DNA from: Nilaparvata lugens
Taxonomy: Eukaryota; Arthropoda; Insecta; Hemiptera; Delphacidae
Assembly: GCF_014356525.2 (NCBI RefSeq)
Contig: NC_052508.1
Span: 38,784,613 to 38,848,612 of the forward strand
Direction of reading: 5' to 3'
Length of the DNA stretch: 64,000 bases
Shown: piece after piece, positions 7,853-16,808 of the stretch
Numbering within the stretch: the first letter of the stretch is position 1
Layout of the letters: every line of letters starts with the position of its first letter
The notes under the pieces: generated by a model
Seen by the model: the letters and a program-made list of their open reading frames with translations, nothing else
Told to the model about the DNA's origin: nothing
Databases searched by the model: none
Made by a program: the position numbers and the translations under genes

Positions 7853-8224
7853 ATGGATCATCATCATCAGAGAAGCAACACCAGCACTGGAAATGATAGA
7901 CTTTTTAGTATGAAGTCATTCAATTATATTTCGAAAACTGAATATCCAACAGTCTCACTCAAAGATCTTGACCATGATTCGTGGTACCGTGTTGTACACG
8001 CTAGATTGGTGAGAACACAGCAGGGTCAGCGAATCATAATGAGGTTATACGATCATGACAGCAATGGTGACTATTATTGCGAAGTTTACTTACCTGAGAA
8101 ATTTCTGAGTGTATTGAATCTTCAAACACTTGAGGATTTCAACAAACAAAAACTCTATCTGAAGTGTGTACAGCGAGAAGGTAAATCGCCTCTTGTTCTT
8201 CTAGAAGAAGAAAGGAATATATGA
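7853..8224 (+). CDS. Small OB-fold-like protein, candidate ssDNA-binding
   Basis: 123 residues. After a His-rich start come SLKDLDHDSWYRVVHARLVR, GQRIIMRLYD, YYCEVYLPEKF and KQKLYLKCV, five evenly spaced beta-type segments as in an OB barrel. The same order occurs in the C-terminal domain of gene 1 (634-1467) and, more loosely, in the C-terminal third of the protein at 13,417-14,292. The proposed role, ssDNA binding in replication, is inference from the fold pattern only. A poly(A)-like run follows at 8,236-8,257, and I see no further viral gene to the right. Confidence 0.6.
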   Translation: MDHHHQRSNTSTGNDRLFSMKSFNYISKTEYPTVSLKDLDHDSWYRVVHARLVRTQQGQRIIMRLYDHDSNGDYYCEVYLPEKFLSVLNLQTLEDFNKQKLYLKCVQREGKSPLVLLEEERNI

Positions 8225-8281
8225 AATAGAAAAAAATAAAAAAAAAAAAAAAAAAACAACCCATTCCCATCATTGATTGTG

Positions 8282-8805
8282 CAATAGGCCTAATGTTGAT
8301 TAATACTTTGTAATGAATAACTATAGTAGTATGTAGAATAGATTAGCCTATCTATATACATCCTATTATAGTGACATTCAATTAGAGTTTTCTCAATATG
8401 GGGATAGCACATTAAAAAAAGCGCCACCATTCCTTTTACAGCATAGTGTGGGGAAAATGACATCTCATACTAACAAATATGAAATGTAATTTTTTTCATT
8501 CTTCCTGTGGTGGAGGAAAAAAGGAACATATTATGCACTATATTGTTGTGCAATAGGCCTAATGTTGATTAACACTTTGTAATGAATAACTATAGTAGTA
8601 TGTAGAATAGATTAGCCTATCTATATACATCCTATTATAGTGACATTCAATTAGAGTTTTCTCAATATGGGGAAAGCACATTAAAAAAAGCGCCACCATT
8701 CCTTTTACAGCATAGTGTGGGGAAAATGACATCTCATACAAACAAATATGAAATGTAATTTTTTTCATTCTTCCTGTGGTGGAGGAAAACAAGGAACATA
8801 TTATT
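8282..8805. repeat. Direct tandem duplication, period 269 bp
   Basis: The segment starting CAATAGGCCTAATGTTGATT at 8282 recurs at 8551 almost unchanged, including the CACATTAAAAAAAGCGCCAC and CATTCTTCCTGTGGTGGAGG parts. Only a few single-base differences are visible, so the duplication is recent. No gene in it. Confidence 0.9.
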
Positions 8806-8819
8806 GTAGTTTAATTTGC

Positions 8820-8935
8820 ACCAAACTTTGAGCGCTAGTAGTGTAGTTTGAGAGTTTAGCGCTAGTAGTGTAGTTTGAGAGTTTAGTGCTAGTAGTGATA
8901 TCTGTGATTTTAAAGATTTTAAAGATTTTAAATGT
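8820..8935. repeat. Short tandem repeats
   Basis: Three copies of GCGCTAGTAGTGTAGTTTGA (about 30 bp period) at 8831-8900, then three copies of TTTTAAAGA at 8908-8933. Simple tandem expansion, no coding sense. Confidence 0.7.
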
Positions 8936-8969
8936 GGGGATATTTTTAATATGCTAATTGGCACCACTT

Positions 8970-9440
8970 AATTGCTGAAGCAGGTGTTAACTGGGGCAGA
9001 TGTTTTTGTCAGTTGCAAACACCTGCTACAACAAAGATGGTCGTCGGGGGCTGGGGAACCTCTTCCTATTGGTTGGGGACTTTGGTGGGGGATGACTGGG
9101 GCAGATGACAGTTGCAAACACCTGCTACAACAAAGATGGCCATTGGGGCCTGGGGAACCTCTTCCTATTGGTTGGGTTGGAGACTTTGGTGGGGGACAAA
9201 ATGGCCGACACTAGGGAAGGGGGGTTGAGGGCGAAGGGGGCCGCCATTTTGGCCACGCCCCCTCGCTTCCTATTGGCTGGGGGCGTGGCCAAAATAGCGG
9301 ACACTGGGCAGGGGGGTGGAGGGGGAGGAAAAGGGGCGTGGCCACGCCCCTCGATTCCTATTGGCTGGGGGCGTGGCCAAAATGGCGGACTAGGGCAGGG
9401 GGGTGGAGGGGGAGGCCACACCCCTCGATTTCTATTGGAT
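8970..9440. repeat. G-rich minisatellite block
   Basis: Diverged repeats of two types: CAAACACCTGCTACAACAAAGATGG with CCTCTTCCTATTGGTTGGG (two copies, 9014-9080 and 9114-9180) and GGGGCGTGGCCAAAATGGCGGAC with CCTATTGGCTG (three copies, 9240-9440). The block is far more GC-rich than its surroundings. Long open frames on both strands here are by-products of the repeats. Confidence 0.8.
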
Positions 9441-9750
9441 AGGCAGCTCTCTCAAAACACCACTACTCTCTAATTTATTTTCTTCCATATTCCTTGATCC
9501 TTTCTTTTCAGGAGCTTCCGCTTTTTTCCTGCTTTGTTGGCTCTCTAAGCATCAAATTTCCTTCACTTTAGTTCCCATACCATATTATACAGATTGAAGA
9601 AATTATTCAATACAGACTGCTCTTTCTGTTGGGGTGAAATGATAACACAACTTGTGCGTAATACCAGGATATCACAGATGGAGCGCAATTCAATGGACCT
9701 TAGAGAGGGGTTGATTAAAAGTGGAGTGATTGAGATTGCAGTGAATATAC

Positions 9751-10119
9751 ATGCCAGGTCATCTAACTATCCATCAAGCAATGGATAAGATTTTGTCCTC
9801 GAGCTTCAACACTAACATAATTGTCAGTGCGATACTCAGCAGATACGATAGACCTCAATTCAATGATGACATACATTTTGCAAACATATGTATCTCGGGT
9901 AGAATATCGTCTTACTGTGGGGCATCGAAAGTGATTTATACAGAGGTCAATAGGGACATGCAGAGACACCATTTCACAAAAAAAGGCTTACATTACTCGA
10001 ATAATGGTAAGCGTTTCATGGGAAAGATTTTATGTGACCTTGTGACTAGCGATAGTGGAATTATTGCTAATTGCATGACCAGAAGAACGACTGCTGAAAA
10101 ATACGTTCCTTCCAAATGA
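9751..10119 (+). pseudogene. LINE ORF1 fragment, SGNH-hydrolase-like
   Basis: The frame reads NTNIIVSAILSRYDRP, then HHFTKKGLHYSNNGKRFMGK. The last part is the conserved C-terminal block (F-x-x-x-G-L-H-x-N-x-x-G-K) of the SGNH/esterase domain found in CR1-type ORF1 proteins. The upstream part lies in another frame (9594-9788), where the sequence changes frame around 9750, so the ORF is broken. Confidence 0.5.
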
Positions 10120-10589
10120 ATGGAGATTCATGACGATGTTGATGTGATAACCATTGATGACTATTCATTGACTTCATCACCGGCACTGTTGATTGGTCAG
10201 TCTCATACTACTTGGCACAGAGGAGCAGCTTCAAACGTGTGACATCTCACAAACGCAGATGAGACACTTCACCAACTGGACGATAATGGAATTGCCCTGG
10301 ATACAATAAATTCTGATGACAATCTGCATGATACCTCACAATTCAACAACAGACAATATCATACTTCACCATTTAGTAATAACAGTTTTTCCTTAGTTAA
10401 TGTGGAAAATAACAACGTTCAACACCCCACATGTTTTTCTCCCATTTTACAAAATTCATGTCCTCAATCACCAATACTTTCCCGGCACAGAGAAAAGATT
10501 AGTTTTTTAGAGGTAATTTCCATGCTCAACTGAACTCTATAAACAGAATCAGTAACTTTAATCAACCATTCTATATTAATAGAGATCAC

Positions 10590-11171
10590 TGTTCTGCACT
10601 CTCAGTATTCTTTTGCAATGTACAGAGCTTAAGCAATAAAGTACAAGGAATCAATGTGATAAATAGTACAAATAGACATGATATTCTTTGCTTGACAGAG
10701 CATGGGTTGAAAAAAGATCTTTTAAGTCTAGTCAAAATAGATGGTTTTGTAATGACCTCTGCCTTCTGCCGAGTGAATTCTAAAAATGGTGGTGTAGCTA
10801 TTTTTATTGCTGACAGATGTGTAAATAATTTCAAAGAAATCGATGTATCTACATATACAGATGAAATCAACCATGAGTTTGTTGCTGTTAGGAATAGAAA
10901 TTCGAAAATAATTGTCATAGCGCTATATAGATCACCAAAAGGTGATCTAGCTCTCTTTTTTAATGCATTAGATAGACTAATTTTATCATTAACTAAATAT
11001 GTGCATGATCATCACTTCATAATAGGAGGTGATTATAATGTAAACATATTGTCTGTTGATTCTAGAAGAACTGAGTTGGTGAATTTTCTCAAATCTTATA
11101 ACCTGTATTTAAGTAATGTAATATTACATTTTTTCTCGATTAAAATCAAATCTTCAATTCGAGATCTATAA
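10590..11171 (+). pseudogene. LINE AP-endonuclease (EEP) domain fragment
   Basis: The frame starts SVFFCNVQSLSNKVQGIN, the usual N-terminus of LINE endonucleases, then DILCLTEHGLKKD (catalytic Glu in TEH), GGVAIFI, VIALYRSPKGD and HHFIIGGDYNVNIL (the G-D-x-N motif). It is lost after residue ~190 and the reverse transcriptase that should follow is absent. A stop or frame loss at 11,171 ends the recognisable part. Confidence 0.75.
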
Positions 11172-12093
11172 AACTTGATAGTAAATATCAGAGTAATCGA
11201 TATGCGGACAACTTTTCAACTGAGAATTTATTGTAAATAATTGTGTTGCACATTCCATGGTATCACCAAAACTGAGTTAACAGAATTAACAGATAAATAG
11301 ATCATTATAAATATAGAGGATATATATAAATTTAAAATAACAGTTTCAAAATAAAGTTTTATTGAGAACAAATGTAAAATGTAAATTCTAAACTTGTAAT
11401 TTATAATTTTTTGGAATTTAATATCAGTGATGTGTTCATGACATTGACACTGGTTTTGAGGTGGGGCTTTACTCTTTCCTTTTAGGTCTTCTCTCTAAAA
11501 ATTTGTGGCTGGCTATGTGTTCTAATTTTGTGTTCTCTGAATATTTTTCTGTTTAATTGAATTTTTAATGTTTTAAATTGAGTTTTGAACAGTTTCATGG
11601 TGTTCTAATTTTGTATAAAATTGTTTTGTGTGTCTACAAGCCTTTAGCCATTGTTTTTCAACTATATAAATAGATAAGTATTTAGCTTGTAATGATGTTA
11701 GATGCTTCAGTGTGTAAGGTATTGTTTTGTGGATTTGTGTTGTATATTGCCAAAATTCTTCTGAAGATTATAAGTTGGTTTGCTCTGAAAACTGGATTTC
11801 TCATTCATAAGCAATAGATCCATCCATAACTTATCAAGAATCTACCATTTTGGAGCCAATAACTTCCTTTAGGTTAATAGGTGTGAAATGCTATCCAACC
11901 TATTTAGGAGAAATGGTAGCATGCCAAATGGTACGCCCTGGTGTGGGACTCAAACTACAAAATATATCCCTGGTTATAAAAAATTATTGGTAGGATAGAT
12001 ATCTTGATAGGTTATGAATGGTATGCTGCTGAATGGGAGGTCAGTTCTGGAGTGGTCAAGTTTTAATGAATAGATATCAGTGCATATTACAAA
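11172..12093. other. AT-rich non-coding stretch
   Basis: No ORF above 60 codons and no repeat that I can name. The final 250 bp before the next ORF contain a few palindromic pieces (CCTATTTAGG, AAAAATTATTGG) but nothing decisive. Confidence 0.5.
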
Positions 12094-12480
12094 ATGGCAA
12101 ACATCAAAAATGATCTGAATCTTATAGCATTCCTAACACAAAAGTTTGATGAGCTGAATGCTAGATTTGATGAGCAAAATGCTAAGTTTGATAATTTGAA
12201 ACAAGATCAAAGTGCTAGGTTTCATGATATGAAGCAAGAATCTGCTAGCATAAGACTAGAGCAGGTTAGTATAAACCTTCTATTAAAAGATACACATGAA
12301 ACATTGATTGATAATTATGAAGATAAAAGCAAATTGAAGCAGGATGATAGTAGTGTTAAGATACAAGATCAATTATTCCAAGTTTCAGATAATGTAGGCC
12401 TAGTTACTATTATTGAAAAAGAATATCCTAGTGAGATAGTAGAATTGAGTAATGTAGTAGGTAGGAGTTGTCTTTATTGA
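12094..12480 (+). CDS. Coiled-coil protein fragment, possibly gag-like
   Basis: 128 codons with heptad-like repeats (FDELNARFDEQNAKFDNLK, then RFHDMKQES) followed by an acidic part. It resembles the coiled-coil leaders of insect LTR-retrotransposon Gag proteins, such as the one at 23.6 kb, but has no other Gag mark. The reading continues with stops to 12,609, where the Polinton inserted. Beyond the insertion (30,250-30,521) an open frame goes on, so both parts probably belong to one old gene or transposon. Confidence 0.35.
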   Translation: MANIKNDLNLIAFLTQKFDELNARFDEQNAKFDNLKQDQSARFHDMKQESASIRLEQVSINLLLKDTHETLIDNYEDKSKLKQDDSSVKIQDQLFQVSDNVGLVTIIEKEYPSEIVELSNVVGRSCLY

Positions 12481-12603
12481 AAGTCAACAGTAAAGAAAGT
12501 AGTATTGCCGAATTGAAAGTTAGGTAAACAGTAAATAAAGTGAATGATTACATGAGACAGGTTTCTGTAGAGGTTAGGAACAATGTAAACAAAATGAATC
12601 TTG

Positions 12604-12609
12604 CTTTGT
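12604..12609. repeat. Left target-site duplication CTTTGT
   Basis: CTTTGT precedes the element's first AGTAG. The identical hexamer follows the element's last CTACT at 30,250-30,255. A 6-bp duplication is the rule for Polinton/Maverick integration. Confidence 0.9.
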
Positions 12610-13210
12610 AGTAGGCATAGTAAGACAGTTCAAGGAAGCTTTTTTGCTCGAAATCCCCTCCCCCCTCACCCCTCGTCAATCCCGCCACCCCTTCCCCCCG
12701 CCAGCAGGGTGGGGGGTGTTCTAAAAATAGATTTCCCCCCTCTCTCACACTCTCTCTCACCCTCTCCTTCTCCCTCTCCATCTCCTTCTCCCTCTCCCTC
12801 TCCTTCTCCCTCTCCCTCTCTCTCTCTTATCTTATCTTATCTAATCTAATCTTATCTTATCTAATCTAATCTAATCTTCCCCTCCCCCAGTGAGGACGAG
12901 GGGGATGAAGAAGGAGAGAGTGATCTCTCTCTCTCTCAGTGAGGGAAAAAATAATTTCCCTGTGAGGGAAAAATTCTCTACTGACAGATTAAAGTGAATC
13001 CATTCGCTGTCAAATTAAAGTGAATCCATATTACTACATCTATACTGACAAATTAAAGTGAATCCTTATCTTTACATCTATGCTGTCAAATTAAAGTGAA
13101 TGCATATTTCTACATCTTATGCTATACTGACAGATTGAAGTGAATGCTAGATGAGGGAAAAAATCCCTTTGAGAGGGAAAAATTCCCTTGGTGACAGATT
13201 GAAGTGAACC
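12610..13210 (+). repeat. Left terminal inverted repeat of the Polinton
   Basis: From the tip: AGTAGGCATAGTAAGA, a poly-T/GCTCGAAATCCCC block, a GC-rich patch (12,655-12,720), a CTCTCC microsatellite (12,738-12,828), a CTTAT/CTAAT array (12,828-12,876), a GAGGGAAAAA block, then six iterons. The inverted counterpart is 19,303-20,403 plus 30,067-30,249. Arms differ mainly in repeat number. Long, internally repetitive TIRs are usual in Polintons. Confidence 0.9.
12981..13210 (+). repeat. Left iteron array: six copies of a 20-21 bp motif
   Basis: Motif CTG(A/T)CA(A/G)ATT(A/G)AAGTGAA(T/C)CC-like at 12,981, 13,007, 13,045, 13,083, 13,127 and 13,191. The copies differ at a few positions only while their spacers vary, which points to a protein-binding site under constraint or to a recent expansion. 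Mirror copies exist on the right side. Confidence 0.85.
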
Positions 13211-13239
13211 TTTTTGCTATACTGTACTAGTGAATCCTT

Positions 13240-13310
13240 CATATAGGTAAGAAATCACCTTGCTATGCTTTCAGCGATGCAATTTCAGCGACCCTCACTC
13301 CACCTCCCCC
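13240..13310 (+). repeat. Left inverted repeat of the 3.2 kb cassette
   Basis: Begins CATATAGGTAAGAAATCACC and matches, with a few mismatches, the complement of 16,386-16,457. It lies directly after the sixth iteron of the Polinton TIR. The AG|GTAAG inside also resembles a splice donor when it follows the truncated gene at the other end. Confidence 0.8.
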
Positions 13311-13416
13311 TATCACGTGACCTTGGTTCCACCCATCACTGCTCTTATCCTGGATGATGTCACATTGGATTTTAACCTTCTCTGCTCACATTTTCCACTA
13401 TTTACAATACCTTAAA

Positions 13417-14292
13417 TTAAATACAAAATACAACTCTTTCCTTATGTCTACTGGGGTTATGCTTTAGAACATCTAGCTTAATTCTAATTTTATAATTCAA
13501 ATCAATGTTAGAGCTCTCAAATTCCTCCTCTAACCAATAGTTAGACACATACAATTCTTCTATGCTCTCAAACTGTAAAATATACTGTATCTTGTTTCTA
13601 TTGTACACTTCTTTTATTGCAATAATGACTAATTCTGTTCCTTCTTGTAGATTCTCTAATCTTTTGCACTGTCCTACTTTTACTTTCCCTTTAATTTCCA
13701 GCATTGTGATGTTATTATACTGCTCCACTTCTGTCTGTGTGAAGGGAGTGTCTTCCAAGTTTTTCCAAACATCTGACAGAAACTTAAGTGATTCTATTCT
13801 AGGAAATGTATGACCATTATAGCTTGACATACCATTGACTGTAATTACACAAATTTTCTCTTCCCTTGGTAGACAAATTATTTCTTTTTGGTCATTGTAT
13901 GGGATTACAAAATAACCCTCTTTCTTAAGGTCTTCTATTGCATTGTATGCATTAATAAAAACATTTTTATGGCACCCCTTTACAAAGTAAACATTTTTAG
14001 AACCTTCCTTTTCTCCTAAAACACCTACATATGGAAATTTTCCTTTATTATTTACAGAAAATGCAGTCACATTGTACACTCCACTTAGATCAAAATTTCG
14101 CCAATGTGAATGGAAATATGGCTCAAGTTCCTCTCTCAAATTTTCTATTTCTTCCTCAAATTCTTCTAGCTGCTTATGCTGTTCCCTAAATGACTGTGTG
14201 GCTTCAAAAAACTCAATTTTTCTCCGTTTTAGATCAATTTCATCCAGTTCTAGCTTACGCTTCTTGGCTGATAGCACTGAGATAGGAGACAA
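13417..14292 (-). CDS. Coiled-coil plus OB-like protein of the cassette
   Basis: 291 residues. Residues ~8-60 form a Lys/Glu/Arg coiled coil (KKRKLELDEIDLKRRKIEFF, then EEFEEEIENLREELE). The middle has VYNVTAFSVNNKGKFPYVGVL and ICVITVNGMSSYNGHTFPRI. The C-terminal ~95 residues (LEIKGKVKVGQCKRLENL, TELVIIAIKEVYNRNKIQYI, YVSNYWLEEEF) have the strand pattern of the OB-like proteins at 634-1467 and 7853-8224. Its start overlaps the end of the upstream gene by 38 bp, so both are likely expressed together. Inferred role: ssDNA-binding partner of the Rep-like protein. Part of it is duplicated at 15,895-16,021. Confidence 0.6.
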   Translation of the reverse strand: MSPISVLSAKKRKLELDEIDLKRRKIEFFEATQSFREQHKQLEEFEEEIENLREELEPYFHSHWRNFDLSGVYNVTAFSVNNKGKFPYVGVLGEKEGSKNVYFVKGCHKNVFINAYNAIEDLKKEGYFVIPYNDQKEIICLPREEKICVITVNGMSSYNGHTFPRIESLKFLSDVWKNLEDTPFTQTEVEQYNNITMLEIKGKVKVGQCKRLENLQEGTELVIIAIKEVYNRNKIQYILQFESIEELYVSNYWLEEEFESSNIDLNYKIRIKLDVLKHNPSRHKERVVFCI

Positions 14293-15823
14293 GGGCTGTA
14301 ACAGGGTATGGGAGAAGCTTACAGGTTATGTTTGCTCGTTTTCTTAAGAGTTGTGGTATCAAGTTACCTGTTGCTACAAGGCCCAACTCATCTAGGTCAA
14401 CAACTTTAGATATGCTAGAGAAAACTGTGGTTGACTTGGAGAAATAAGTCTCTCCACTCTTAATATAACACTTTTGTATAAAACTAATATTGTCCTTGTT
14501 GTCTGTATCCTCGAAAATTTCCACATAATTAATGGGTAGTAGATTAAAGCTAAATGCAGAGATTACATAGGATATTATTTTATTCCGTTGTTGTGGATTG
14601 GTAGGCAGATTTAATTGTACTCCAGTCAATTTCTTGGTATTGCTATTTCCCCAGTAAACATATTGTAAGAGATTGTTAAAAACCAAACAACAGCTATTCT
14701 TCAAATTGTTTGTCAGTTTAGTCCACATTTTAGCTAAGGATACAGAAAATATAGGAGCATTTTGGAAATAATTCTTACTGTCATTTAAGAGTGACAAGCA
14801 ATCTTGAATAGGGTCAAATTGATTAGAGCTATAGTTATTTCTAATGCTGTAGTTATAAATTGTTGCTTCCAAACGAGTAATACCATGCATTTTAGCCAGG
14901 TCAGAGGTAAAGGTTTCACATAATCTTGTATCTGGACAGGCAATAAAGTCTACAATATGGTTACCTAACTGCTTATTTACACCAGGGCTTGTGATTTGAC
15001 ATACAAACTTATTATAAATTTTTACCCTCACATTACTATTAACCCAAGTCAAGCAATCGATCCCAACAGTTTTATTGTTATCTACTATCACATTATAGTC
15101 TTCTTTATATTCTCCTTGGAAACAAAAACAATGATTTGTAGTTAGAAAATCACACATCCCACTCTTGTTAAATATTCCAGCCAAGTCCTGTGTTATGTCC
15201 AAGTCCAGAAGATAGAAATGTTCCTTCCTAAGCTGCTCCAATATTGTTGGTAACTCCTCCATTAATATAGCAATGGGGACATCAGCAAGCTCTACTTTGT
15301 ATGGTATCCCCACTGGATTGTAGTACTTCTGCTGCACTTCTCTATAGTTGTCCCCCCCAAGCAGTTGTAGAATCTTCTTTGACATATCGCTTCCACTGTC
15401 CAATAAGTATGGTAACTTTGCTTTAACTCCATGCTTAGCTGACACCATTTTGGAGAATTTTCCTCTCAAGTACAAATTGAATGATCCACACATCTCCTTC
15501 TTTAGAATAAAACGTCTTTTATCCAGTTCTTGACAGTCATCCAAACCACAAACCTTTACCAGCATAATATTGTCACAAAAGGGTTCTGTTATAGGCACAA
15601 GATTTGATTCATCCTGCACTAACAGTTCTTCTCCAGCAGTGTAATCAATTTTCCCAATGTCTGTAATAAGGTTGTCGTTGCATAGATTTTCTGTCAACAG
15701 CCACAAACCAAACCGCTCATTGGTAGGCTTTATTTTATTACCACAAAGCTGAGACACACTAAACACTTTGGAAGAAGCCATGTTCACTGTTTCGCTGTTA
15801 CTATCAAACTGAGCGAATGTCAA
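14255..15823 (-). CDS. Candidate rolling-circle Rep-like protein
   Basis: 522 residues, intact; an internal start at residue 15 (MASSKVF) is possible. The middle contains HFYLLDLDITQDLAG, later GIDCLTWVNSNVRVKIYNKF and TRLEATIYNY. The succession of an acidic strand (D-x-D-x-x-x-D), R-V-K-I-Y-N-K and R-L-E-A-x-x-Y recalls the Rep_trans/phage gene II group of replication initiators (R-I-Y-N-K, R-x-E). I see no Walker A motif and no clear HUH pair, so this is not a superfamily-3 helicase Rep. It is the main gene of the 3.2 kb cassette. It could be the transposase or replication protein of an undescribed transposon. The family assignment is by motif memory only. Confidence 0.45.
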   Translation of the reverse strand: MTFAQFDSNSETVNMASSKVFSVSQLCGNKIKPTNERFGLWLLTENLCNDNLITDIGKIDYTAGEELLVQDESNLVPITEPFCDNIMLVKVCGLDDCQELDKRRFILKKEMCGSFNLYLRGKFSKMVSAKHGVKAKLPYLLDSGSDMSKKILQLLGGDNYREVQQKYYNPVGIPYKVELADVPIAILMEELPTILEQLRKEHFYLLDLDITQDLAGIFNKSGMCDFLTTNHCFCFQGEYKEDYNVIVDNNKTVGIDCLTWVNSNVRVKIYNKFVCQITSPGVNKQLGNHIVDFIACPDTRLCETFTSDLAKMHGITRLEATIYNYSIRNNYSSNQFDPIQDCLSLLNDSKNYFQNAPIFSVSLAKMWTKLTNNLKNSCCLVFNNLLQYVYWGNSNTKKLTGVQLNLPTNPQQRNKIISYVISAFSFNLLPINYVEIFEDTDNKDNISFIQKCYIKSGETYFSKSTTVFSSISKVVDLDELGLVATGNLIPQLLRKRANITCKLLPYPVTALVSYLSAISQEA

Positions 15824-15894
15824 TTATTCTGGAGTATTTATAGGGATACAGCTAAGGAGAAGGATACTGCGCATGCGCAATGATAACTAGATTT

Positions 15895-16021
15895 TGTGTG
15901 AAGGGAGTGTCTTCCAAAATTTTCCAAACATCTGACAGAAATTTTAGATTTTGTATTCTAGGAAATGTATGAGCATTGTAGCTTGTCATAACATTGAGTG
16001 TAATTACACAAATGTTCTCCC
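15895..16021 (-). pseudogene. Partial duplicate of the cassette's OB-like gene
   Basis: This 127 bp copies 13,736-13,862 with about 85% identity by eye (shared GTGTGAAGGGAGTGTCTTCC and GTAATTACACAAAT blocks). Translated leftward it reads ICVITLNVMTSYNAHTFPRI, the counterpart of ICVITVNGMSSYNGHTFPRI. It sits upstream of the Rep-like start, truncated on both sides, and indicates an earlier rearrangement or tandem cassette. Confidence 0.8.
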
Positions 16022-16069
16022 TCCTTCTCCGCATTCCTCTCTCATTTTTTCTTTCCTGCTAAATGAGTG

Positions 16070-16335
16070 GAGGAGGAGGACGAAGGAGGAGGAGGAGGAC
16101 AAAGGAGGAGAACGGAGGACAATTTTTGTCCTCTGTGGACAGTTTTTGTCCTCGGAGGGGAGGATTTTTGTCCTCGGAGGACAGTTTTTGTCCTCGGAGG
16201 GAAGGATTTTTGTCCTCGGAGGACAGTTTTTGTCCTCGGAGGGGAGGATTTTTGTCCTCGGAGGGGAGGAGGAGGATAACAGAAGACAAAGGAGAACAAA
16301 GGAGGAGGAAGAGGACAAAGGAGGAGGAAGGAGGA
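16070..16335. repeat. GGAGGAC / TTTTTGTCCTCGGAGG minisatellite
   Basis: At least seven copies of TTTTTGTCCTCGGAGG alternate with ACAG or GGAGGA between 16,110 and 16,270, flanked by GGAGGAC-rich DNA. Each unit contains GTCCTC/GAGGAC inverted halves, so the array can fold. Open frames on all strands here are repeat artefacts. Confidence 0.85.
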
Positions 16336-16446
16336 CACAGCAAATCAAAGGTTAGTTAGTTATTTTATTGGTGTGTGCTCATAAGAGAGGGAGGTGGAGT
16401 GGGGGTCACTGAAATTGCATCGCCAAAAGCATAGCAAGGTGATTTC

Positions 16447-16788
16447 TTACCTATATGATTTGAAATGGAATACAATATAATTATTAAACTGATCAATTAT
16501 GGCAAGTTCTTTCACAATAATTTGATTACAATCTTGTTTAAACCAGTGAAGATCAACTGTAGCAATTTTCGCACTTGCTTGCTTGTCCTCTTCTTTCTCT
16601 TCGGCGGCGGGCTCGTTGAATCCTTCGTCTTTTCCCTCCTCTTCTCGTTTCTCCTCCTCCACCTGCAGCGGCTTCGGTGTACTGCACCTTGCTTCATAAT
16701 AGAAACTATTAGAATCAAGATCGCACTGAATACCAATAGAGCGAGTTTGTGGCTTGTCCAAAATATCAGAACACAAAGAATAGGACAT
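16447..16788 (-). pseudogene. Truncated homologue of the post-MCP gene
   Basis: 113 codons reading leftward from MSYSLC. SIGIQCDLD and NQIIVKELAIID align with the gene at 5936-6784, as does the HFKS just before the break; its acidic middle is shorter. The gene-derived part ends at 16,458 where the cassette's inverted repeat starts, so about the last 130 codons present in the other copy are missing. At the position of the UGA in the other copy this one has Asn. TATA and initiator motifs precede it (16,809-16,850). Confidence 0.75.
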
Positions 16789-16808
16789 GTTACCTGTTCA
16801 AAGGTGAA

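Larger units (their letters stand above)
9590..11171 (+). mobile_element. 5' half of a decayed CR1/Jockey-type LINE
   Basis: A frameshifted ORF1 with an SGNH-esterase-like segment is followed by the start of an AP-endonuclease ORF; reverse transcriptase is missing. The order ORF1-endonuclease on the plus strand is that of CR1/Jockey-group LINEs. It may be the 5' half of the family whose 3' half is at 20.4-21.7 and 28.5-30.1 kb, but there is no overlap to prove it. Confidence 0.6.
13240..16457 (-). mobile_element. 3.2 kb cassette with ~70 bp inverted repeats, Rep-like and OB-like genes
   Basis: The ends are inverted copies: CATATAGGTAAGAAATCACC at 13,240 and its complement ending at 16,457, with similarity continuing about 70 bp inward (GATGCAATTTCAG, CACTCCACCTCCC). 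The right end cuts the gene at 16.8-16.5 kb immediately after the codons for HFKS, so it looks inserted. No target duplication is visible. It holds two leftward overlapping genes, a partial duplicate of one, and a GGAGGAC minisatellite. It could be an unclassified small DNA transposon or an accessory module of the Polinton itself. Confidence 0.6.

Noticed and set aside
16004..16359. Six overlapping open frames on both strands
   Set aside because: All arise from the GGAGGAC minisatellite.
13240..16457. AG|GTAAG at the end of the truncated gene (16,447-16,458) as a real splice donor
   Set aside because: The motif is part of the cassette's inverted repeat and recurs at 13,246, so it is more simply the repeat than an intron boundary.
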